Shown here piece after piece: positions 40,822 to 50,200 of a stretch of DNA of 64,000 bases. Location: assembly GCA_003056425.1 (NCBI GenBank), contig PYVY01000006.1:186001-250000 (forward strand), written 5' to 3'. The stretch comes from Alteromonas indica (lineage in GTDB: Bacteria; Pseudomonadota; Gammaproteobacteria; Enterobacterales; Alteromonadaceae). The first letter of the stretch is position 1. Each line of letters begins with the position of its first letter. Made by a program: the position numbers and the translations under genes. Below the pieces are notes generated by a model that was given only the letters and a program-made list of their open reading frames with translations, made no database searches and was not told the origin of the DNA.

Positions 40822-43671
40822 ATGAACCACTTTAAACCAAATTCAATCAAAGCTGCGCTGGTTGCCAGTGGGCTTTGTGCTTTTAGCCTGCCGGTGATGG
40901 CGCAACAGGCCAACACGGCCAATCAGGATGCAGAACCGTCTGTAGAAGTTATTGAAGTTTCAGGTATACGCGGTAGCCTGCAACGTGCTCAAGCGATCAA
41001 AATGGATAATTCTTCCATCGTTGAAGCGCTCTCTGCCGAAGATATTGGTAAATTACCCGATACCAGTATTGCCGAGTCACTTTCACGTCTACCAGGTCTA
41101 TCTGGCGAACGTCGTAATGGCCGTACCAGCGGAATTTCAGTACGTGGCTTTAATGAAAACTATGTCGGTACCTCACTTAATGGCCGCGAGCTATTGGGTA
41201 TGGGTGATAACCGTGGCGTAGAATTCGACCTTTATCCAACTGAAATCATTTCTAACATCCTGGTTTACAAAACCCCTGAAGCAGGTATGACAACGCAAAA
41301 TATCGGTGGTTCCGTAGATTTACAAACGGTGAAACCCTTGGTCGCAGAACAAACATTTACCATTAATGGTACGTTTGAAAAAAATGCGGACGATTCTGGC
41401 AACCCCGATTTCGACAACGATGGCCACCGGTTATCGTTTAACTACATCGATCAATTTGCCAACGACACAGTCGGCGTTGCGTTAACCTTTGCCACTATGG
41501 AGTCGCCACGCCAGGAACGCCAGTTCCGCGGATGGGGCTATCCAAATGTACCTACCGGTGACGATGCGACGGCGGTTAGCCTTGCTGACGGTGTAGCCGT
41601 GGATGAAAACACGGTAATCCTGGGTGGTCATGACAGTTTTGCCCGGTCAGCTATGATGGAGCGTGACTCGGTCGCCGCTATTATTCAATGGGCACCGAAC
41701 GATCGTCTGAACTTACAACTGGATGCGTTGTATATTGATTTCCAGGAAAATGATGCTCGCCGCGGTGTGGAAGAGGGGGGCCCGGTATGGGGTCCGGTAG
41801 ACTTTACCGTTACTGAAGTCGAGAATGGCCTGGTTACAGCGGGTTATCATGATGGTTTTTACAGCATTGTTCGTAACGATGTGCGTAAACAAGATGCCGA
41901 CCTGACCACGTTTGGTCTTAACATGGAATACCTGTTAAACGATAACTGGACGGTTAATGCTGACGTTTCTACCGGTAAGGTAGATAAAACGATTACGGAT
42001 GTTGAAAGTTATTCAGGTACTGGCCGCGCTGGCACTGACGGGCGTCAGTTAACAGCTCGCAGCTGGGAAATGACCTCAGAAGGTGTCATGTTCTCGGATC
42101 ACCCCACGCTGGCACCGACTGACCTGACGGATCCGTCACTTATTCGCCTGGCCGGCCCGCAAAGCTGGGGGCCTACCCTTAAAAACGAAGACGGTGAGCA
42201 GGTTTACTTTTCTAATCAACAGGATGGCTTCTTAAACCAGCCAGTATTTGAAGAAGAGTTATCTACCTATCGGGTGAGCACAGAAGGCTTTGTAGAGTGG
42301 GGTATGTTCACCGGTGTAGAATTTGGTGCGATTTATTCTGACCGTAGCAAGTCGAAAATAAACAATGGTGCCTACCTTACTGCGCCGGCTTATCCGGATG
42401 ATGCGGCTATTCCTGATGTACTTGGCATAACACCCCTGGACTTTGTCGGTATTGAAGGTGTATTGGCCTATGACGCACTGGGTTTATACAACAGTGGTTA
42501 TTACAACGAACTTGATGCGCAGTTAGTACAGGCTGACCGTTTAGGTGACACCTACGAAGTAGAAGAAAAACTGACTACGTTGTACGCCAAGCTGGATCTG
42601 GATACCGAATATGAGGGTATTTATATTCGCGGTAATCTGGGCCTGCAAGTGGTGCATGCAGATCAGCAGTCTTATGGCTTCAGTACGGTAACTGATAGCC
42701 TGGGCTTTGTGGAATCGACCGTTGTATCCGGTGGTACGGATTACACAGATGTATTACCCACCCTGAATTTGAGTGCAGAAGTTGCCGAAGGTCAGTTTGT
42801 ACGTATGGGTCTGAGTAAAGTACTTACGCGTCCACGTATGGACGATATGCGCCCCAACAGTCAGGTAACGTTCTCGTTCAATGATGCACAGATTCTGAGT
42901 ACAGACACCGATAACGGACCCTGGGGGGGCAGTGCTGGTAACCCGGAATTGAAACCTTATGAGGCTAACCAGCTTGACCTGGCTTACGAGAATTATTTTG
43001 CAGACACCGGATATGTCGCAGTGTCATTCTTCTTTAAAGATCTGAAAAACTGGCATAGAAATAACGCCATTGCGGCAGACTTTGAAGAGTTTTATATCCC
43101 AGATATACATCAAAGTTCAGACGGTCAACCACCGGTATTGTTTGTGGGTGAACGCACACAGCCGCAAGATGGCTTCGAAGGTTTTGTTCGTGGTTGGGAA
43201 GTGCAGGGTAGCTTACCAGGTGAATTGTTGCATGAGTCGTTACAAGGCTTTGGTATGTTCGCCAGTGCAACCTTTATGGATGGCACGGCAGACGCAGCCC
43301 CAGGTACCGATGAAACCCGTATACCAGGTCTATCGGATGAAAACTATAGTCTAACTGTATTCTATGAAAATCAAGGGTTTGAAATTCGCTTAGCTGGCAC
43401 CAAACGGTCAAGCTATTTAAGCGAAACGCGCGGCCTGAGCCTGGCGTTATCAGACTCAACCAATCAGGGCGGTACCTTTGTTGATGCTCAGGTGGGTTAT
43501 GATTTCAGTGAATCTGGTATTGAAGCTCTGGATGGACTACGGGTGACTTTGCAGGCCCAAAACCTGACAGATGAAGATGATATCCAAAGCTCTGGTACGG
43601 ATTCTCGTCAGATAACCTTGTACCAAACTTATGGCGCAAACTATCTGCTTAGCTTTAACTACGACTTTTAA
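40822..43671 (+). CDS. TonB-dependent receptor (predicted maltodextrin/starch uptake) 1
   Basis: The 949-residue outer-membrane receptor has a signal peptide (about 1-28, ending VMAQQ), a plug domain (about 45-190, beginning VIEVSGIRGSLQRAQ and including DIGKLPDTSIAESLSRLPGLSGER) and a 22-strand-type beta barrel ending in YLLSFNYDF with terminal Phe. It belongs to the Xanthomonas/Caulobacter-type receptors that import oligosaccharides. A starch or maltodextrin substrate is inferred from the downstream pullulanase and the operator shared with receptor 2. A strong terminator follows, so it is probably its own transcription unit. Confidence 0.9.
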   Translation: MNHFKPNSIKAALVASGLCAFSLPVMAQQANTANQDAEPSVEVIEVSGIRGSLQRAQAIKMDNSSIVEALSAEDIGKLPDTSIAESLSRLPGLSGERRNGRTSGISVRGFNENYVGTSLNGRELLGMGDNRGVEFDLYPTEIISNILVYKTPEAGMTTQNIGGSVDLQTVKPLVAEQTFTINGTFEKNADDSGNPDFDNDGHRLSFNYIDQFANDTVGVALTFATMESPRQERQFRGWGYPNVPTGDDATAVSLADGVAVDENTVILGGHDSFARSAMMERDSVAAIIQWAPNDRLNLQLDALYIDFQENDARRGVEEGGPVWGPVDFTVTEVENGLVTAGYHDGFYSIVRNDVRKQDADLTTFGLNMEYLLNDNWTVNADVSTGKVDKTITDVESYSGTGRAGTDGRQLTARSWEMTSEGVMFSDHPTLAPTDLTDPSLIRLAGPQSWGPTLKNEDGEQVYFSNQQDGFLNQPVFEEELSTYRVSTEGFVEWGMFTGVEFGAIYSDRSKSKINNGAYLTAPAYPDDAAIPDVLGITPLDFVGIEGVLAYDALGLYNSGYYNELDAQLVQADRLGDTYEVEEKLTTLYAKLDLDTEYEGIYIRGNLGLQVVHADQQSYGFSTVTDSLGFVESTVVSGGTDYTDVLPTLNLSAEVAEGQFVRMGLSKVLTRPRMDDMRPNSQVTFSFNDAQILSTDTDNGPWGGSAGNPELKPYEANQLDLAYENYFADTGYVAVSFFFKDLKNWHRNNAIAADFEEFYIPDIHQSSDGQPPVLFVGERTQPQDGFEGFVRGWEVQGSLPGELLHESLQGFGMFASATFMDGTADAAPGTDETRIPGLSDENYSLTVFYENQGFEIRLAGTKRSSYLSETRGLSLALSDSTNQGGTFVDAQVGYDFSESGIEALDGLRVTLQAQNLTDEDDIQSSGTDSRQITLYQTYGANYLLSFNYDF

Positions 43672-43731
43672 AGACTAGCCGTAACCTACGTGGCTTACGG
43701 CGGTAACAGCAGTTATAGCAGTTGTATATGG

Positions 43732-43766
43732 GGGTTACCGGAGCGAGAGCTGCGGTAACCCTTTTT
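43732..43766 (+). terminator. Intrinsic terminator after receptor 1
   Basis: GGGTTACCG and CGGTAACCC form a perfect 9-bp stem around a 12-base loop, followed by five T residues. Confidence 0.88.
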
Positions 43767-44244
43767 AGTTAATAGCTCTATACAGCGGTACCGCGCAAGG
43801 TTTAGCCACCTACCTTTCATTGCTTTCAGATAATTTGGCCTGAGCAGCGTTTGTGGCCGCCCTTATCGTGAACCTTAACAGGCTATATACGCTTACCCCT
43901 GCGTCACAGTGACCACGGTTAGCCGGCAACCTTTACACCGATGTTTATGCGTTTTCATCGTATCTTCCAGCCATTGTAACGTCTTTTATATCCCGCTATA
44001 CCCCTCCAAAAATCAGACTGCATACCCTATGGATGTAATCGTAATGTAGCAAATATGTAATGAATACGTATGCATCGCGTTGCTCTAAATTTCGCCTGTC
44101 CTTACTATTAATTGCGCTATGGGAAGGCATTGCTTCATCGCCTATCTACAGTAGCTCAATAGCAAAATTGCGATCTTACCGCCGCTGGTTAATTCATTTA
44201 CGGCCGGGCCGAGTAAGTGGGCTGTGATGCAATAACAAGGAAAC
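43767..44244. other. Intergenic region upstream of second TonB-dependent receptor
   Basis: No gene is apparent. The region includes the operator-like palindrome at 44060-44075 about 170 bp before the receptor start. No confident -35/-10 pair was identified. Confidence 0.55.
44060..44075. promoter_or_regulatory. Operator-like palindrome upstream of receptor 2
   Basis: ATGAATACGTATGCAT here is identical, base for base, to the site before receptor 1. Identity over 16 bases in two otherwise different intergenic regions supports a common regulator. Confidence 0.6.
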
Positions 44245-47200
44245 GTGAAAGGCATGGGAAACACAATGAAAAGGTTCTCTATAAACAGGGTTACTGCCGT
44301 TTTAATATCCGTGGGGTTAGCCGGCCAGGTTAGCGCTCAGGAATCTGCGGCAACTCCTCAGGATGACGAGATTGAAAAAATAGAGGTGAGAGGATTTAGC
44401 ACTAGCCTTATTCAGTCTTTAAATCAAAAGCGTTACTCCGATACAGTAACTGAACAAATTTCGGCAGATGATCTGGGTGGCTTACCCGATGTATCGATGG
44501 CAGATGCATTAACCCGCCTACCGGGTATTTCAGCGGTACGCACCGGTGGGCAAGCAGCCGAAATAAACATTCGTGGATTATCCGGGGATTTTGTATTTTC
44601 GACATTGAACGGGCGTGAACAGGTTTCCACCAGTGGTAGCCGGTCTATCGAGTTTGACCAGTACCCGTCAGAGCTGATTAATTCCGCTGCAGTGTATAAG
44701 TCACCTAAAGCCTCATTAATTGAAGGTGGGGTGGCCGGCACCGTTGAACTGCAAACCGCCAGTGCGCTGAATAACGAACAACAACATACCTTTAGTGCGA
44801 ATGTGCGAGGTATGTTCAACGACCGCGCTGATGAAATTTATGATGCAACCGAATACGGGCACCGCCTAAGTTTTTCGTGGCAGGGAAAATTTTTGGACGA
44901 TACGTTGGGAATTTCGGCGGGCTTTGCCCGACTGTATCAACCAAGTGTGGCCACCCAGTTTGTCGGCCTGGCTTACAATCAGCAAATTGATGTAGACGGT
45001 TTAGCGAACGATACGCAAAATCCTAATGCCCAGTGCCCTGGTTGCGAATTGGTAAGCGAAGGGTTTGAACTGCAACACAGAGGCGGTGAGGAAACCCGGA
45101 ACGGGTATCTGGCATCCATTGAGTGGGCGCCCCACGATACATTACGAATCAAAGCCGATGCTTTTGTGTCCCGTTTTGATACGGCTACGTTCGCGCGCGG
45201 CTTTCGGGTAAAGTTCGGCGGTGAGAACGCCAGTATTACTAATCCGGTAGTGGAAAATAACGTGGTGACAGGGGGCGTCTTTACCCGCACTAAAGACAAC
45301 TATACCCGTGTTGAGCTGGTTAATGATGACAATAACGAACAAGATCAAATAGCCAGCTACGGGATCAATGCTGACTGGCAGATCACTGATAACTTTGCCG
45401 TACAAATTGATATTTCGCTATCAAAAGCGCAAAGCGATTTCAAAAACGGTTTGTTGTGGGGATTGGTGGCACAAGATGCTACGGCGCTTAACCCTGTCAT
45501 TGATAATAATGTGCAAATTGCATATCAACTTAACGGGCTCAATTTGCCGGATGTGGCATTTAATCAGGCTGAGGCGTTTGCCGACACTTCACGGGTTATG
45601 GTGAGTAAATATGGTATTTACCCGTTTCACAATGAAGATGAGCTTGATGCATATCGCGGTGACTTTCAGTATTTTGTCGATAGCGGTCCACTTGCGTCAA
45701 TTGAAGGAGGGTACCGTTATTCTAACCGCGAGTATACTAACCAGCGTTCGGTATTTGAATATGGTAATGATGGAGCGTTGTCCGCTGCTCAGCCGCCCCT
45801 TGCATTAAATAATGAGATTACCGAAACAGTGAGCTGGGGGGGCCAGTTTGATTATTTTCCTGACTATCTTGCGGTAGATGTGCCGGGTGCATTAGCGGCC
45901 TGGTTTCCGGCAGGGGTGCCGCAACCAGTGCAAACCTGGGGACCAGGTGCGGCCGGTGTTATCAATGGCCCGGGCAGCGGCGCTGATACGGCCTGGACTA
46001 TTCAGGAAAGTGGCGATGTGTTCGAAACGGTCAATGCAGCCTACCTTATGGCTAACCTGGAATTTAACGTATTGGGTTTGCCCATCAACGGCAATATAGG
46101 GGTACGCTACGTGGACTCTATGCAACGTTCAACCACGTTGCAAAGAGCCACTACTATGCTCAGCCAGGCAGAAGGACAAACAGAAGTAAGCGATCCTACC
46201 GCTGGCGCGCAGAATATTCTGGATGAGGCCGGGTTAGTTAATAACTTTTATCGTCCGGCAATGCTAACCCATGAGTATACTGACTGGTTACCTTCTATTA
46301 ATTTGAATATTAAACTGTCAGAGCAATCGCAATTACGGATGGCCGCAGCCAAAGTGATGGGTCGGGCGCCTATTAACCGCTTTGCTGCCAACACCACGAC
46401 GAGTGTCGAAACGCTCACCGCCTCTATGGACCGCGACTCTGGCGAAATACAGGTCTCCCAGCCAACCGCCAAGGTAAGCGGTTCATCCAGAAACAGTCCT
46501 TACTTAGACCCGTTTTACGCTACCCAGTATGACATTTCTTATGAGTATTATTTTGCCCAAAGTGATGGCGCTATTGTAGTGGCCGGCTTTTATAAAAATA
46601 TTGATTCCTTTATCGAAAATATCGCTATCGACCCTTACGACTTTGCGGCCAACGGGTTGGTTACGCCGGACAGCGTTGAAGTGCCTGTTTTTATGGCGGC
46701 GCAATTTGAAGGTGAAGAACCCGAGCAGGCTGTCGATGCCACAGGAGCGCCGTTATTTATCACTGTACCGGTTGAAAATGGCCGCTACGAAACAGCGGTA
46801 AATAACGCTAAAGGGGGCTACATTCGAGGTATTGAGATAGCTTATACGCAAATTTATAGCATGCTACCTGGTGCTTTATCAGGGCTGGGAGTAAACGCTT
46901 CTTATTCGTTTACCGAAAGCGAAATTGAACGGTCAGTGGGCGATGGCGTGTATGCCTCTGCTCTGCCCGGCCTATCTGAGAATGTTGCAACGGTAACCCT
47001 GTTCTGGGAGTACGCAGATTTTGAAACCCGTTTGTCGGCCCGCTATCGGGATGCGTTTGTGTCACAACAGGTGGCTGTTAACGATCAAACGGTTAACTTT
47101 GCCGAAGAACTTATCTTTGACTATCAGGCCTCGTACAACCTCAGCGACCACGCCAGCGTGTTGTTTCAGGTAAATAATGTGACTGATGAACCCACCAGAA

Positions 47201-47283
47201 GTTATTTCAGCGATGAAACGCAAACCGGGACTTTGCAGTATTTTGGCACGCAATATTACCTGGGCATGACCTATTCGTTTTAA
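44245..47283 (+). CDS. TonB-dependent receptor (predicted maltodextrin/starch uptake) 2
   Basis: The receptor has up to 1012 residues. The start is uncertain among GTG 44245, ATG 44254 and ATG 44266; the last gives a compact signal peptide MKRFSINRVTAVLISVGLAG ending in VSAQ. The plug domain includes IEKIEVRGFSTSLIQSLNQK and DLGGLPDVSMADALTRLPGIS, and the barrel ends YYLGMTYSF with terminal Phe. It is the same receptor type as receptor 1 but clearly diverged. The pullulanase gene follows after 9 bp, so the two are co-transcribed, which is the best evidence for an alpha-glucan substrate. Confidence 0.9.
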   Translation: MKGMGNTMKRFSINRVTAVLISVGLAGQVSAQESAATPQDDEIEKIEVRGFSTSLIQSLNQKRYSDTVTEQISADDLGGLPDVSMADALTRLPGISAVRTGGQAAEINIRGLSGDFVFSTLNGREQVSTSGSRSIEFDQYPSELINSAAVYKSPKASLIEGGVAGTVELQTASALNNEQQHTFSANVRGMFNDRADEIYDATEYGHRLSFSWQGKFLDDTLGISAGFARLYQPSVATQFVGLAYNQQIDVDGLANDTQNPNAQCPGCELVSEGFELQHRGGEETRNGYLASIEWAPHDTLRIKADAFVSRFDTATFARGFRVKFGGENASITNPVVENNVVTGGVFTRTKDNYTRVELVNDDNNEQDQIASYGINADWQITDNFAVQIDISLSKAQSDFKNGLLWGLVAQDATALNPVIDNNVQIAYQLNGLNLPDVAFNQAEAFADTSRVMVSKYGIYPFHNEDELDAYRGDFQYFVDSGPLASIEGGYRYSNREYTNQRSVFEYGNDGALSAAQPPLALNNEITETVSWGGQFDYFPDYLAVDVPGALAAWFPAGVPQPVQTWGPGAAGVINGPGSGADTAWTIQESGDVFETVNAAYLMANLEFNVLGLPINGNIGVRYVDSMQRSTTLQRATTMLSQAEGQTEVSDPTAGAQNILDEAGLVNNFYRPAMLTHEYTDWLPSINLNIKLSEQSQLRMAAAKVMGRAPINRFAANTTTSVETLTASMDRDSGEIQVSQPTAKVSGSSRNSPYLDPFYATQYDISYEYYFAQSDGAIVVAGFYKNIDSFIENIAIDPYDFAANGLVTPDSVEVPVFMAAQFEGEEPEQAVDATGAPLFITVPVENGRYETAVNNAKGGYIRGIEIAYTQIYSMLPGALSGLGVNASYSFTESEIERSVGDGVYASALPGLSENVATVTLFWEYADFETRLSARYRDAFVSQQVAVNDQTVNFAEELIFDYQASYNLSDHASVLFQVNNVTDEPTRSYFSDETQTGTLQYFGTQYYLGMTYSF

Positions 47284-47292
47284 GGACAAACA

Positions 47293-50200
47293 ATGAAGAT
47301 TACTACTCAATTACCCTGGGCCGGGACATTAACAATGTTCCGTAACCGGTTATCGCCAGATAACTTGCGCTATATAGTTAGTACCGTATTGCTACTGTTT
47401 ATCGTCAGCGGATGTGGCGCAGACAGTGTGACTTCGGGCTCGGCAGATTTACTCACCTGCACAGCGCCAAATGTACCCGATGCTGAGGGTAACGCATGTG
47501 TAGCACCGCCGCCCATTGCCTGTGAAGTACCCACGGTTCCCAATGAAACCAATGACGCCTGCGTGGTTGGCGCTGATCCATCATTACCAGATCCGGTTTT
47601 TTTCCCGGGCGACAATGAAGCGGTGTTGTATTACAACCGCAAACATGTCGATGCAGAAAATACGCCATCGGATACCGCTTATGACGGCTGGCGCTTACAT
47701 ACCTGGAACAATGAAACCTGCGACGCTTATGCAGATGACGATACAGCATGGGACAATGGCCGCCCGATAAGTGGTATCGATCCGACCTACGGAGCCTATT
47801 GGATTTTAGCGCTAAAACCGGATTACGGTCAGTGCCATAATTTTATCATACATAAGGGCACTGACGATGCTGGTAAGGCGCTAGGTACTGGTGACTTTCA
47901 GGCCCCGCTAGACCAGGACGATGAAACATTTACGCGGATGAATTTCACCCTCGACGGTGAAGCCACAATATTTGAGTTTCCTATTGCCGGGCTGGGCCCC
48001 CAATCAGTAAATATCGAAGGTAGAGCTGCACACTGGATAGATCAACAAACGCTTATCTGGCAGGTGGGCGATGAGGTCAGCCAGGTCAAGCTTCATTATA
48101 GTGACAATCAGCCGTTGCAAAGCTCTATTGAAACCGGGCTAAGTGGCGAGACATTGGTACTGGAAGCGACCTCATTAACGGATGAGCAACGCCAGATCTA
48201 TCCGTTTATTGCTGACTGGCCAGCCTTTTGGGTGGATATTGATGACGTTACCGCCAAAGCTTTGTTAAAAGGACAGATTGCATTAGCTGCTTACAATGCT
48301 CAGGGCGCCTTAATTTCAGCTACGGGCATACAGCATGCGAAGGTATTGGATGCATTGTATACTCAAGGTGCGGAAGATGCGGATAACCTACCGCTGGGAG
48401 CCTCCTACCAGGATGGCGCAATTAATGTGGCGGTGTGGGCGCCGACCGCCCGGGCTGTTAGCTTATTAAGCTACGCCGACGACAAAACATTGCAGCAGCG
48501 CTACAGTATGACGCTGGACGAGGCCAGTGGAGTCTGGACGTATCAGGCGGACGAGGCCCTGGATCGTACATTGTATCGTTTCGAAGTAGATGTGTTTGCG
48601 CCCACCACCGGCCAATTTGAAACCTTTGAAGTTACCGATCCCTATTCGCAATCGGTATCAACTAATGGCCGTTTTTCGCGGTTCGTTAACTTAGCAGATG
48701 ACGATCTGAAACCGCAAGGCTGGGACAGTCATTTCATTCCCACCCTCGAGAATCCAGAGGATGCGGTTATTTATGAAGTGCATGTTCGCGACTTCAGTGC
48801 CCGGGATGCTACCGTCAGTGAAGCTAACAGAGGAAAATACCTGGCCTTTACCGAAACCGACAGTGCACCGGTTGAGCATTTGCGCCGGCTTCAGCAAGCC
48901 GGGCTTAACTATATTCACCTGTTACCCCTGGCGGATATCGCTACCATAGAAGAGGATCCCACGAAGACCGTTAATCTTTATAGTAGTGTGGCCCAGCTAT
49001 GCCAGCTTAATGCATCGGCCGCAGTATGTGCAGAAGAAGATGCCGAACGTCAACTGATTGATGTGTACCAAAGCTACGATCCCATATCAGAGCAGGGTAA
49101 AGCGCAAGCGCTGACTCAGCAACTGCAGGACATTGATACGTTCAACTGGGGCTACGATCCACATCATTTCAATGTTCCTGAAGGCAGCTATGCCACGGAT
49201 AGCGAATCTGTCGCCAGAATCAAAGAAATGCGTGCAATGATTATGGCCCTGCACGAGATGAATTTGCGGGTGGCCCTGGATGTGGTATTCAACCATACCC
49301 ACGCCTCGGGCGTTTTTCCAAAGTCAGTATTAGATAAAGTGGTGCCAGGCTACTATCACCGCTATGACGCTGCGACCGGCGCGCTGATAAACGAAACTTG
49401 TTGTGATGATACAGAGCCTCAACAGGTCATGATGGAAAAACTAATGGCTGATTCATTGGCCATGTGGGCAGAACACTACAAGTTTGATTCGTTTAGATTT
49501 GACATTATGAGCCAGGCTACCGTCGATACTATGGTCAAATTGCGCGAGCAGATTCAGTCCATCGATAGCGACAACTATTTTTACGGAGAAGGCTGGCTAA
49601 AAGAATACCCGGGTTATACCCAGGCAAATCAGCTCAATATGGCAGGCACCGGCATTGGCACCTTTAATGACCGGCTACGCGAAGCGGTCCGGCAGGGCAA
49701 TATTTTTAACCCCAACAGCGATGCTGCATTGGCTGACCAAGATAAACTGAAAGTGGGTTTAGCCGGTACAATGGCCGACTTTTTACTGACCACATCTACC
49801 GGCAATGCGGTAAATGCCAGTGCGTTAGGAGGCTACGCGCTACAGCCTGCGGACATTATCAACTATGTATCTAAACACGATAATGAAACCTTGTGGGACC
49901 AATTCAACTATACCCTACCTGCTGATATCAGCTTAACTGAACGGGTACGTATCCAAAACATTGGTATTGGTATCCCGCTGGTAAGCCAGGGGATTCCTTT
50001 TCTGCAGCTTGGTGGCGATATGCTGCGTTCTAAATCGATGGACCGCAATACCTACAACGCTGGCGATTGGTTTAACTTTGTCGACTTCACCTATCAGACA
50101 AACAACTGGAATATCGGGTTGCCGCTGGCAGCAGATAACCAAACGCGCTGGCCTGAAATGGTGGAATTCATTTATGCGCCGGAGCGGGCGGCTGGAAGTA

